Part shown: one piece after another, positions 35,183 to 44,000 of the stretch
Layout of the letters: each line of letters opens with the position of its first letter
Position numbering within the stretch: position 1 is the stretch's first letter
From: Limnochordales bacterium
GTDB taxonomy: Bacteria; Bacillota; Limnochordia; Limnochordales; DUMU01
Direction: 5' to 3'
Assembly (NCBI GenBank): GCA_014896315.1
Contig: JADBKP010000001.1
Coordinates: forward strand, 457,557 to 521,556
Length of the DNA stretch: 64,000 bases
The notes under the pieces: model-generated
The model's input: only the letters and a program-made list of their open reading frames with translations
Told to the model about the DNA's origin: nothing
The model's database searches: none
Program-made: the position numbers and the translations under genes

Positions 35183-36592
35183 TTACCGCCGGCTCTTCCA
35201 GTACTCGTCAAGCCGCTGCTGAGCCTTGGCAGCTGCCTGTTTGAGAGCGTCCTGTGGTGAGAGCTCGCCGGCCATGGCCTGATTCCAGGCAGTATAGTAG
35301 GCCTGCTGGATGTCAGGGTGGACAGGTGTGATTGGTATGGATACGTCTCTTTCCATCACCTTTATCACCTGAGGCCAAAGCGGGTTGAGCTTGAGGTAGT
35401 CGGGATTGAGATTGTAGGCGATCACCGGCGACGGCCGCTTTTGCTGCAGCATAAACCAACCTGCCCCCTCCCTTTCCACCGTGAACCATTCAAGGAGCAG
35501 GAAGGCTGCATATTTGCGGGCCTCATTGCCAGTCTCCGGGAGGACGTAACCCCAGCCGCCTTCTACCACACCATGGGATTCGGCCTTCGGGTTCTCGGCG
35601 TTGTACGGCATCGAGCCGACACCATAGCGGATACCTTTCGCCCGCTCGTCGATCCAGAAGAAGGCGGAGACGTTGGTCCACCAGATGGCCTCAACACCGA
35701 CGTAGAAGGGGGTCCCGTGGCGGGCATAGAGGTTGGCGACCTGGTCCTTACCGCGATTAACCTGGTTTGTGAAGTTAACGGCAAACTCCAGAGCTTCGAC
35801 ACCCTCGGCACTATCGAAAGTGATCTTGCGCAGGTCACGTGAGATGTACTGGCCGGCATTGGAGTAGAGCATAGGCAAGAAGAGTTGCGACTGGTAGCTC
35901 AAATTGGCTCCGTAACGAACCAGCTGGCCATTCTTGAACTCGACAAGCTTCCTGGAGAAGGTAGCCAGCTCCTGCCAGGTCAGAGGGGCGCGATCGGGCA
36001 GACCCACTTCTTCGAATCGGTCCCGGTTATAGATAACGAGGAAGTTCGTGGCACCGCCGCTGGGAGTGGGAAGCGCCCATGTCTTGCCATTGACGATGAA
36101 ACTCCCGATGTCGGCCGGGAAGAAGATCTCTTTGCTGATCTTGCGTTCGTTCATGAAACTGTCGAGCGGAGCAAGTGCGCCGGCATCGATGAACTGCGGA
36201 ACTACCGTGCGGGGCAGCATCACTACATCCGGCGGAGCGCCACCGGCAAGCGCGGTAGTAAACTTGGCTGTGATGGCGCCTGTTGCATAGAACTGGCGGT
36301 TCACCTTGATCCAGGGATATGCAGCCTCAAAGTCCTTGACCACCTTTTCTGCCAGTTCGTGGCGCGGACCGTCCCAGACGTCCCAAAGGGTAATGGTTAT
36401 GGGCTTCTGACCGGGGCGCAGCGGCCGTTCCTTCCAGGACATGACGGCCTTCGTCCAGTCGCCAGAAGTTCCGCTTGCGGCAAGGACAACTGCGGGTGAG
36501 GGCGGAACACCCGTGAGAAGCACTGCGAAAGCCGCGAGCAGGACGAGCGCAGGCAACGTCAGCTGACCGAGCGACTTCACCCTGGCTACCAT
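35183..36592 (-). CDS. Extracellular solute-binding protein (third)
   Basis: A 469-residue MalE-like sugar-binding protein with a signal peptide (LPALVLLAAFAVLLTGV). The mature part has PITITLWDVWDGPRHELAEK, VVKDFEAAYPWIKV, FTTALAGGAPPDVVMLPRTV and IVNGKTWALPTPSGGATNFL, all usual for CUT1 binding proteins. The ATG has AAGGAGG upstream. It is convergent to the preceding genes and has its own upstream promoter-like elements and a palindromic operator candidate, suggesting sugar-dependent regulation. As with the other two, no membrane components are nearby. Confidence 0.88.
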   Translation of the reverse strand: MVARVKSLGQLTLPALVLLAAFAVLLTGVPPSPAVVLAASGTSGDWTKAVMSWKERPLRPGQKPITITLWDVWDGPRHELAEKVVKDFEAAYPWIKVNRQFYATGAITAKFTTALAGGAPPDVVMLPRTVVPQFIDAGALAPLDSFMNERKISKEIFFPADIGSFIVNGKTWALPTPSGGATNFLVIYNRDRFEEVGLPDRAPLTWQELATFSRKLVEFKNGQLVRYGANLSYQSQLFLPMLYSNAGQYISRDLRKITFDSAEGVEALEFAVNFTNQVNRGKDQVANLYARHGTPFYVGVEAIWWTNVSAFFWIDERAKGIRYGVGSMPYNAENPKAESHGVVEGGWGYVLPETGNEARKYAAFLLLEWFTVEREGAGWFMLQQKRPSPVIAYNLNPDYLKLNPLWPQVIKVMERDVSIPITPVHPDIQQAYYTAWNQAMAGELSPQDALKQAAAKAQQRLDEYWKSRR

Positions 36593-36623
36593 AACTGGCC
36601 TCCTTCCGCCACATTCAGCTGAG

Positions 36624-36635
36624 GTAACACGTTAC
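36624..36635. promoter_or_regulatory. Candidate operator of the third binding-protein gene
   Basis: GTAAC-AC-GTTAC is a perfect 5-base inverted repeat with a 2-base centre, placed just downstream of the predicted -10. Its form resembles LacI-family operators, although no LacI gene is in the window. Confidence 0.45.
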
Positions 36636-36639
36636 ACCT

Positions 36640-36669
36640 AATATGCGGCGCTTCGCGCTTATCAGACAA
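36640..36669 (-). promoter_or_regulatory. Possible promoter of the third binding-protein gene
   Basis: On the minus strand TTGTCT (36669-36664) is followed after 18 bases by CATATT (36645-36640). Each hexamer matches consensus at four of six positions. The operator-like palindrome follows immediately. Confidence 0.4.
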
Positions 36670-36716
36670 GCGGCAGGAGTACAGAAAAACAGATTCTGTC
36701 GGTGGTGCGGCCGGCG

Positions 36717-37427
36717 TCACACCTCCCGTGACTCCAACAACCGAGCAGAGATGAACGCCTGCAGCCAGTAAATGGCCAGGATGGCGAGAATGAAGATTAC
36801 GGCAGTTGCACCCGGGCCAGGGTTGACGGCTTGCCAGGTCATCAAGACCGTGTCTCTTACCTTATGTGCTAACTCTTTGAACCCCGGGATTGCGCCGAAA
36901 AAGACGAATACGAGCGGCACGAATTGGAGGTTCATGGCGGTTCTAATCCCCCAGCGGAAGGCGACGGCGAGCAGGGCTCCGGCAAAAAGCAAGGAGACGC
37001 CGGTGAAGATAGCCAGCTGCCAGAGCGAGGCGACCGGGCTGTCGACCAGACCATTGCTTGAACCGGCGACATATCTTTGGAAAAGCGTGCGCAGGACCAG
37101 GCCGCCGGCGGCACTGAGAAGATAGAGCGACGCTGCTGCCAGGAGCGCGACGTACTTACCCAAGGCGATGTGGGATTTAGTCAGGGGCAGCGAATACAGG
37201 AAGCGCCAGTGCTGCTCTTCCGCCATGGCCGAACGCGTGGCAAAGCCTGCCACCCCGATAACCAGCATCATAGCAACCGGGACGAGGTCCCCGTCGAGCT
37301 CGTCAAGAAAGGCTAACAGCATGCTGTAGACAAGCAGCAGACCGTTCAGGAAAAGCAGCAGTTTTCGCATCTGTTTAATGTCTTTACAGGCAATGGCCAG
37401 AACATTCTGCAGAAGCGCCATCGTCAT
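36717..37427 (-). CDS. ABC-2 type transporter permease
   Basis: A 236-residue membrane protein with six hydrophobic segments, the partner of the ATPase gene just upstream. It starts MTMALLQNVLAIACKDIKQM, followed by a long hydrophobic first helix. The segment EEQHWRFLYSLPLTKSHIALGKY before the second pair of helices is typical of ABC-2/YtrF-like permeases (a SLPL/TK motif before the membrane). The ATG follows the ATPase stop after one base. The substrate is unknown; small GntR-linked exporters of this type often respond to cell-envelope stress. Confidence 0.82.
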   Translation of the reverse strand: MTMALLQNVLAIACKDIKQMRKLLLFLNGLLLVYSMLLAFLDELDGDLVPVAMMLVIGVAGFATRSAMAEEQHWRFLYSLPLTKSHIALGKYVALLAAASLYLLSAAGGLVLRTLFQRYVAGSSNGLVDSPVASLWQLAIFTGVSLLFAGALLAVAFRWGIRTAMNLQFVPLVFVFFGAIPGFKELAHKVRDTVLMTWQAVNPGPGATAVIFILAILAIYWLQAFISARLLESREV

Positions 37428-37428
37428 G

Positions 37429-38394
37429 TCACCACATCTCCTTTCTTTGGCTGTTCTTGCCGGCAGACAACAGGCCCAGTATCTCGTCGAAAGCTAGCGG
37501 TCGTTTTCGGATGGCACTTGTATGGCAGATCTTCAGGGTGGCGGGGGCATCGCGCGTGATGACGCGTATCGTTCCGGCGCCTGCCGGTTCAGCGGCGAAG
37601 ACCTCGGGTAGCGCAGTGAGTTCGTGCAGCGGGCGGGCGTTTTCATCCAGCCACAGCTCCATCCACTTCTCGCGCAGCTCGTCTTGAGTGGCGAGCAGTG
37701 CCAGCCGCCCCTCTACCAGAAAGGCAACCCGGTCGGCGATCCGTTCTACGTCCTCGGTGATGTGAGTCGAAAAAAGGACGGTTGCCCGGTCGGAGCGGGC
37801 GATAACCGCCTGCAGTTCCTCGAGGACTTCGCGCCGCACGATGGGGTCAAGCCCCGAGGTGGGTTCGTCCAGGATCAGCAAGTCCGGATGGTGGGCGAGG
37901 GCCAGAGCCAGTTCGGCCTTGACGCGGGAGCCCTTGGATAGCTCTTTTATCTGCTTGCGGGCGGGCACGTCAAAATGGGCGAGCAAACGCCGGAACTCGT
38001 CTTGATCCCAGCCGGGATAAAGGCGGGAGACGAAGCGCCCGATCCAGGCCACGTCCATTTCGTCGTAGAGAAACGGTTCTTCCGGCACAAAACCTATGCG
38101 AGAGAGTATCCGGTGATGGTTGTCGGCGTAGGACAGGCCAAAGACGGTGATTCGCCCGCGAGTGGGACGAGCCATGCCCATGATGAGCCGCAAAAGCGTG
38201 GTCTTGCCCGCCCCATTCCGCCCGATCAGAGCCGTTATGTAGCCGGGCTCCAGTTCCAGGTTGATCGGCCCAAGGGTGAAATCCCGGTACTCTTTAACCA
38301 CGCCTTCAAGCCGGACCGGCGCAGGGGGTGAAGGGTTCGTCATGACCACGGGCTTCAGCGGCCGTCGCGGTGACACGGTTGATCCGGGAGACAT
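37429..38394 (-). CDS. ABC transporter ATP-binding protein
   Basis: A 321-residue ATPase of an ABC-2 exporter. Walker A is GRNGAGKTT (about residues 57-65), the signature is the variant LSKGSRVK instead of LSGGQ, and Walker B with D-loop is LLILDEPTSGLDP; the H-loop is in LFSTHITEDVERIADRV. The variant signature is common in YtrB-like ATPases. The ATG at 38394 directly abuts the GntR stop codon and has GAAGAGGTG as ribosome binding site, so all three genes form one operon. Confidence 0.9.
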   Translation of the reverse strand: MSPGSTVSPRRPLKPVVMTNPSPPAPVRLEGVVKEYRDFTLGPINLELEPGYITALIGRNGAGKTTLLRLIMGMARPTRGRITVFGLSYADNHHRILSRIGFVPEEPFLYDEMDVAWIGRFVSRLYPGWDQDEFRRLLAHFDVPARKQIKELSKGSRVKAELALALAHHPDLLILDEPTSGLDPIVRREVLEELQAVIARSDRATVLFSTHITEDVERIADRVAFLVEGRLALLATQDELREKWMELWLDENARPLHELTALPEVFAAEPAGAGTIRVITRDAPATLKICHTSAIRKRPLAFDEILGLLSAGKNSQRKEMW

Positions 38395-38865
38395 TCAATT
38401 CACCTCTTCTTCTGACGAAGTAAGGGAGTCGAGAATCTCTGAGACCATCTCTTTCACGCGTTGGGGAGTAACCCCGAGTTGCAGAGCTTGCACCACCGCA
38501 GAAGTCAGGAGCGAGCGGGCGTTTCTCTCCTGCTCCTCCCGGCGCTGGTCTGCCGCAAGCGGGGCGACGAAGCTGCCCGCACCCTGGCGTGTCACTATCA
38601 GTCCGGCCCGCTCCAGTTCCTCATATGCCCGGCGAGTGGTGATCACGCTCGTTCGCAGCTGCCGGGCCAGAGCACGGACTGAAGGCAGCAATGTGCCCGG
38701 AGCGAGCCGCCCGGCCAGTACCAGCTCCCGCACCTGATCCACCAGTTGCTGATAGTACGGGCGAGGATCTCCGGGCAGGAGAGTGCAGGGTAGGACCGGC
38801 GTTTCTTCGCCTGATTGCGGCCGATCCCGATTGCGAGGCGCCTGAACAGAGTGTTTATTGCTCAT
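38395..38865 (-). CDS. GntR family (YtrA-like) transcriptional regulator
   Basis: A 156-residue repressor. The winged helix occupies about residues 30-100: PYYQQLVDQVRELVLAGRLA, then PGTLLPSVRALARQLRTSV, TTRRAYEELERAGLI, TRQGAGSFV. The short C-terminal part with no large effector domain is typical of the YtrA subfamily, which controls adjacent ABC exporters. I chose the ATG at 38865, which lies downstream of a good promoter; the frame stays open far upstream across a tRNA gene, so the longer version is excluded. First gene of the GntR-ATPase-permease operon, probably autoregulated. Confidence 0.88.
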   Translation of the reverse strand: MSNKHSVQAPRNRDRPQSGEETPVLPCTLLPGDPRPYYQQLVDQVRELVLAGRLAPGTLLPSVRALARQLRTSVITTRRAYEELERAGLIVTRQGAGSFVAPLAADQRREEQERNARSLLTSAVVQALQLGVTPQRVKEMVSEILDSLTSSEEEVN

Positions 38866-38868
38866 ACT

Positions 38869-38880
38869 GTGTATATCCAC
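38869..38880. promoter_or_regulatory. Candidate GntR operator
   Basis: GTGGATATACAC (minus strand) is a near-palindrome with GTG and CAC arms around ATAT. It covers the predicted transcription start of the GntR operon, where a repressor would block initiation. Confidence 0.4.
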
Positions 38881-38887
38881 CATACCC

Positions 38888-38916
38888 ACCATAACGCCGG
38901 TCAGGCTTGTTGTCAA
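38888..38916 (-). promoter_or_regulatory. Sigma-A promoter of the GntR-ABC operon
   Basis: On the minus strand a perfect TTGACA (38916-38911) is followed after 17 bases by TATGGT (38893-38888). Transcription would start near 38881, only about 16 bases before the ATG at 38865. Confidence 0.75.
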
Positions 38917-39125
38917 GAGCACTTTGCTGCCATGCGAAGCGCCCGGGTGCACACGGAGTCTAACGTTTAACCGGTGCTGAGCCAGAAAGAGTATGCCATA
39001 TGCCACAGCGATGAGCTTGGTCTTGAGGAACTCAGATAGGGGGTGGCGCCTGGAGGGTGGAATCAAGCGAGGGGTGCTTACTGAGAGGCTGAGGAATACT
39101 GCACCACGCAGCAACCTTGAGGCCA
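38917..39125. other. Intergenic, no feature seen
   Basis: Between the GntR promoter and the tRNA-Ser gene I see no gene, hairpin or repeat. Confidence 0.35.
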
Positions 39126-39211
39126 TGGCGGAGGGGGCGGGATTCGAACCCGCAAGCCCGTGAAGGGCGGCGGTTTTCAAGACCGCTTCGCTACCGTTAC
39201 GACACCCCTCC
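39126..39211 (-). tRNA. tRNA-Ser (anticodon UGA)
   Basis: Read on the minus strand, the acceptor GGAGGGG pairs with CCCCTCC, followed by discriminator G and an encoded CCA. The anticodon loop is CTTGAAA, giving UGA. A long variable arm (CGCCCTTCACGGGCT region) and T loop GGGTTCGAATCCC confirm a class II serine tRNA. It lies upstream of, and divergent from, the CBM9-like gene. Confidence 0.95.
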
Positions 39212-39397
39212 GCGTTAGCACCACCTATTATATAGCATCTGCTCTCCTGCGTGTCCACCGCCGACGGGTCGCGGCTGGCCTGCAGGGACAAGCGTAGAGA
39301 AGGAATTATTCAACAGATCACGAATTGGATGGTTGGCCGGGTAAGGATAGGAAACGCAAGGAAAATGTCCGCTGAGTATTGCTGAAGGAGGGATAGC

Positions 39398-40096
39398 ATG
39401 CGCGCCCGTTCGCTGCTGGTGGTAGGTTTGGTCGTTTTGTTGGCCGGTGCTCTGGTGGTTCCCGCTCTGGCCCACGACGAGGGAATGGGCTTATCGCCGA
39501 CGGTAGTAGCCTACAAGGCCAGCACCGCACCGGTGATTGACGGCAAGCTCGACGATGCCGCCTGGCTTGACGCCGCCCTGGCGGGGGCGAAGGTGAGCGG
39601 CTTTGTGACCCATGTTGGGGATGCCATCGCCACCGACCAGACCATCGCTTACGTAACCTGGGATGACGAAAACCTGTACGTTGCTTTTAAGAACTACCGC
39701 ACCGACATGAACCAGCTAGTGGCTAACATGACGGAGCCGATGTCGTCCGTCTTCCTGGAGGACGACAATGAGGTCTTCATCGATCCCTTCCACGATCATG
39801 CTACCTTTATCCAGTTTGCCTGGAACGCCATCGGCACCAAGTGGAGCGGCATCGGCGATGTCGAGAGCTGGCAGGTGGCAACATCCAAAGATGACACAGC
39901 CTGGTACGCGGAGGCTGCCATCCCCTGGGCGCTTGTCGGTGTCACTCCCGCGGAAGGCCTGACTATTGGTTTCAACGTAACCAGCCACGTGATTTGGAAC
40001 GACCAGTGGACCACCTGGTCGCCCACCTTCGGCACATTCCTGAACCCGCTCCGGTTCGGGCATCTGCAGCTGGCCGGTGAGTACGTGCGTCCGTAG
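39398..40096 (+). CDS. Secreted CBM9-like (DOMON) sugar-binding protein
   Basis: A 232-residue exported protein with a clear signal peptide (SLLVVGLVVLLAGALVVPALA). The mature part is a single family-9 carbohydrate-binding-like module: PVIDGKLDDAAWLDAA, then TIAYVTWDDENLYVAFKNYR, LEDDNEVFIDPFHD, and TAWYAEAAIPWALVGVTPAEG, the standard order of strands in this fold. Ribosome binding site GAAGGAGGG. No catalytic domain is attached, so it binds a sugar, haem or similar ligand at the surface. It stands between two serine tRNA genes and has its own terminator. Confidence 0.82.
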   Translation: MRARSLLVVGLVVLLAGALVVPALAHDEGMGLSPTVVAYKASTAPVIDGKLDDAAWLDAALAGAKVSGFVTHVGDAIATDQTIAYVTWDDENLYVAFKNYRTDMNQLVANMTEPMSSVFLEDDNEVFIDPFHDHATFIQFAWNAIGTKWSGIGDVESWQVATSKDDTAWYAEAAIPWALVGVTPAEGLTIGFNVTSHVIWNDQWTTWSPTFGTFLNPLRFGHLQLAGEYVRP

Positions 40097-40161
40097 GTGA
40101 CTGACCGGGCCATCTTAACCCGGCCAGAGCAGCGTTGGATGGTTGGATCGAAAAGTGGATA

Positions 40162-40196
40162 AACCCGGCGGCGCACCCGGCCCCGCCGGGTTTTTT
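40162..40196 (+). terminator. Intrinsic terminator of the CBM9-like gene
   Basis: AACCCGGCGG (40162-40171) pairs with CCGCCGGGTT (40183-40192), followed by TTTTTT. Confidence 0.9.
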
Positions 40197-40366
40197 CCCT
40201 GCCTGAGGATGGATTGGTCGAGATTGCCCACTCCGTACCGGTACGCGGACGGGAAGTTGACACAGGGTAAGGCGTGTGATACCCTGGGTATGTTCGCGGG
40301 CAGGAGGCCAGGTGACGAACCGGGGCGTTCGGATTTGATAATCAGTGAGTTGGAGATATAAAGCGC

Positions 40367-40460
40367 GGAAGGGTGGCCGAGAGGCCGAAGGCAGTCGCCT
40401 GCTAAGCGATTGTAGGGGCTAAAACCTCTACCGAGGGTTCGAATCCCTCCCCTTCCGCCA
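40367..40460 (+). tRNA. tRNA-Ser (anticodon GCU)
   Basis: Acceptor GGAAGGG pairs with CCCTTCC, followed by discriminator G and an encoded CCA. The anticodon loop CTGCTAA gives GCU. There is a long variable arm and a GGGTTCGAATCCC T arm. A terminator follows directly. Confidence 0.96.
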
Positions 40461-40472
40461 TTTCTTTTTATC

Positions 40473-40518
40473 GCCGCCAAGCCTTGCCGGGCAAGCTAGC
40501 TCGGCGGGTCTTTTTTTC
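40473..40518 (+). terminator. Terminator after tRNA-Ser(GCU)
   Basis: An inner CTTGCC/GGCAAG hairpin lies inside outer CCGCC/GGCGG arms, followed by a seven-T run. Confidence 0.8.
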
Positions 40519-40539
40519 TAATCACTGGGAGGTGTCACG

Positions 40540-41079
40540 GTGCAACCCGACAGGGAGCTTCAAAGCGGCCGGGTTAGACTGCGCCCGCTGCGTAAAGAGG
40601 ACTTGCTGGTGCGGCTCGCGATGAATAATGACCCCGAAGTTCAACGGCGTACGCTGGGAGATGAAGTTGGAGACGACGCAAGTCTTGCCGATATGGAGAA
40701 CTGGTTCCATGCGCTTTCTGCCGACCAGCACGCAGAGCTATGGGCGGTCGAAGCCGATGACGGCACCTACATAGGCGACATCGATCTTCACAGTATTGGT
40801 ATGCAACCTCCCGGACAACCGCGACAGGCCTGGATCAATCCGTTTTTTGGCAATAAGCAGTACTGGAACCGAGGGCTGGAGAAAGATGCCCTTGCCGCCA
40901 TCATTACTCACGCCCGGGCCGACCTGGGAGTCGAGAAGCTTTCGCTTGAGATCGTTGAAAGTGACAGGACGTTGGTTGAGGCCGTACAAGAGCTGGGATT
41001 CCATCTCGAAGAACGGGTCGAAGCGGTGGTGAACGGCAAGGACATATTGGTTTTCTCCCTCGACCTCAGCCAGAAGTAG
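40540..41079 (+). CDS. GNAT family N-acetyltransferase (RimJ/RimL-like)
   Basis: A 179-residue acetyltransferase that uses acetyl-CoA. The pattern is that of the RimL group: RVRLRPLRKEDLLVRLAMNN at the start, then YIGDIDLHSIGM, then AWINPFFGNKQYWNRGLEKDAL in place of the usual IGIGDKEYWGKGYGTEA stretch, and LGVEKLSLEIVESDRTLVEA with GFHLEERVEAVVNGKDI at the end. The target (protein N terminus, amino sugar, antibiotic) is unknown. The GTG at 40540 has GGGAGGTG upstream. Its last 14 bases overlap the end of the convergent 1387-codon gene. Confidence 0.85.
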   Translation: MQPDRELQSGRVRLRPLRKEDLLVRLAMNNDPEVQRRTLGDEVGDDASLADMENWFHALSADQHAELWAVEADDGTYIGDIDLHSIGMQPPGQPRQAWINPFFGNKQYWNRGLEKDALAAIITHARADLGVEKLSLEIVESDRTLVEAVQELGFHLEERVEAVVNGKDILVFSLDLSQK

Positions 41080-44000
41080 AAGTAGTTGGACGAGGAAGTG
41101 GTACCGGTGGGAGAATCTCCAGCTGTTTGCTGATACTTACTCCCCCAACTTCCAGCGTTACTTGCACCTTACCCGGTGCCTTTGCGGTCAGTTCACCCGT
41201 TGAGGGGTTGATGGTGGCCAGTCGGGGATCGCTGACGGACCATTTGTAAGCAAGGGGCGGTTGAATGGTAATGCGCAGTGGTGAACGGCTGGCCGTATAC
41301 AGGTCTGCTATTGCCCACGGCGTGACGCTTCCGTTCACCCGCAGTTTATCGGGGAGACCCCCCACAGTGATAGTTTGGACCAGCGGTACTACTGCCCAGC
41401 GTACCGGACCATCCGCGGGCAGGGTCAACTCCAGCCAGTGGTAAAAGCCTCCGGCATCGGGCGGGGCCTCCGGTTGGCGACCACCGCCGCCGCTGGTCAG
41501 ATAAAGAACGCCGCGGTCCTGTTGTGCCAGGAAGGCTGCGGGCGAGCCGCTAACGAAAAGGATCTCCGGCGCGCTGGCGCCACCTGTTTCAGTGGTGGAA
41601 AGCAGGGAGAGCAATTTCTCCGCCTCTCCAGCTTCTGGCCAGCCCGCCTCACTCCCTCCCGGGGCAGGGGCCAGGGGTGAACGGTAGCTGAAGATAACAT
41701 ATCTCGTGATCTTGCTTGCTGGGCTACTGGCCAGTTCACGGGCGAACCAGTCCCACTGTGTCGGATCATGCCCCCCAATTCCGTCCACCGTATCCAGCAG
41801 AAGCAGGCGGGTTGTGCCGATATCGAGGCGTCCGCAAGTGAGCCCCCAGGTCTTGAGAAACTGTTCCCGACTGGTACTACCGCCAGCGTCCAGGTCCCGC
41901 TTGCCCGGAATGACCAGGTACGGAATCTTCAGGTTTTGCAAAAGCTGCGCCGCGCGCGCATGGAGCGGTTCACTGTTTGCGGCTGTCATGTCTCCCACGA
42001 CGACAACGAGGTCAACGGCATCGGGCTGTGCCAGCCGGTTGTTGAGACGACGGATTATCTCCCGGAATATCCGCTCCCCGGCTTCGTCCGGAACCTCCGC
42101 CAGTGCCGGTCCTCCCACCACCGCTATCCGCAGCGGCCGGGTGTGCGAGACTGCCGGCGCGGCTTGTGGCGCTACAGTGAACTGCCATTCAAACTTAGCC
42201 AAGCTCCTTTCCGTAGTGGGCTCGCCGCCCGAACCGGCGCCGATCAGTGTGAACTCCAAACGGGCCCGGTGGCTTCCTGCCGGAAGCGGCTGCGCCGGCA
42301 TGAACCAGAAGCGGCCGCTTTCGCGCTCAAAACCTCCTTCTCCGTAAATCAAACGTCCCCAGGCAGAGTTGGCTTGCTCTCTGCTCCATACCACCTTGCC
42401 ATCCAGCAAGAACCGGAGGGAAGCGGTGTCCAGCTCCCAGCCGCGAGCTATCTCGAGGCGCGCCGAAAACCGCGGGGTGGGGGTGAGGATCGCCCGACCG
42501 TCTGCCGGCTGGACCTCGCGGAAAGTCACCAAAGACTGGGCCGCCGTTGCAGCTGCACCGGCCGCCGAGCTTGTGCTTTGCACCGCCGGTGTGCCCGTTC
42601 CCGCAGCGGACGAGGTGGTAGAGATAGCCAGCAGTGCCCCAAGGGCGGGCAGCTCGCCGGCGAGGGCTGCAGAATCAGTCTGCCCTGGCAGAAGCCGGAT
42701 GCCGGTCAAGGCAGCGGGGGTGGTTGCCGTTGCCGGCACGGAGGCAAGCAGGAAGTGCCATCCCCTGGTCAGTTGTAGGACCGGCGTTTTCTGCGCGGTG
42801 CCGTCAATGCTAAAAGGAGCAAAAGATGAACTGAGGGTGCGCCCCGTGGCATCCGCCCATTCGGCCACAAGAACCACTGCTTGATCCACGGATGTGTATA
42901 GCCAAAGTCCAACAGCCCGTTCCTCTGTGGTCAGGGTGAGCATCTCTGCGAGCCCGGGGTGAGGGCGCACGACCAGTTCGCGGGCGGACGAACCTGTTCT
43001 GAAAACTGGCTGAAGCATAAGGGGACCTACTGTGGTGGGTCGGGGTGAGGGGGCGGCGACCACCCGCAGGTATCCTGATTTCGGGTCGGCCATCACCCAC
43101 TGCGGTGAGGGAGCGGATAGATCAGTCACCGGCCGAGGCCCCGGGCCTTGCCCGACGTAGGCGGTGGCCGACAGATCGGGACGGGCGCGCAGGCTGACGC
43201 GGATTACGCCTGTAGCCGGGCCTGAACCCGGGGATGAGGTCGCTGCCAGGGCGCGAGCCGACGGCAGCAAAGTACCGGTGGCAGTGTCAAGATAGCCAAG
43301 AGAGGTGGGTACATCCCATACCAGAAGAGCGGGGTCGATGTAAACCGGCCGTCCGGATTCGTCCCAGCCGGTAACGGTGAAGGTAAGGGACTCTCCCGGA
43401 GCAAGAAGAGCTGTGGTCGGGGCAAGTGTGATCCGCCGCAACCGGCTTGCGGCGACGGCCTCACCTTCCCAGCTCTTCTGCACCGGCGTTCCCTCCGCCG
43501 CCAGGACCTCAGCCCGTACTGCTACCCGGCCCGGTGCTTGCGGCACAAGGTAAGTCACTGCGCCTTGTTTTTCCAGAATTGCGTTGTTGGTCAGCACACT
43601 CCAGCTCAGGGAGGCTGGCGAGAGAGAGACCGGATGGAAGCCCGTATCGAGTCCAATCGCTTGCAGGGCTACGCGGGACCCGACAAGCACCCGCTCGGAA
43701 GCGCCCTCGATCTGCAGCAGGAAGAGCGGACCGGAGGGAGCAGTGTTCCAGATTCCCACCGTCCGGGGGAGAGTGGAGGCCGATCCGGATGCCCCCTGCC
43801 CTGATGACACCCCAGAAATCCCTGGGGCTCCGGATGTTCCGCTTGCCTCGCCCGCAATGCGCAGGGTAAAACGAGCCGGTAAAGAGATGGCATCGGCCAT
43901 GCCCAGCTCCTGCAGGAGACGGGCGAGCTCGGGAAGGGTGAGCCCCTCCGCCCGCCAGAGCCCGGCCGGCGCTCCGGCCCACTCCGGCCCGTTGACCGAA

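Noticed and set aside
41768-42778. Plus-strand frame of 336 codons
   Set aside because: Antisense to the 1387-codon secreted protein, which has signal peptide, ribosome binding site and domain signals.
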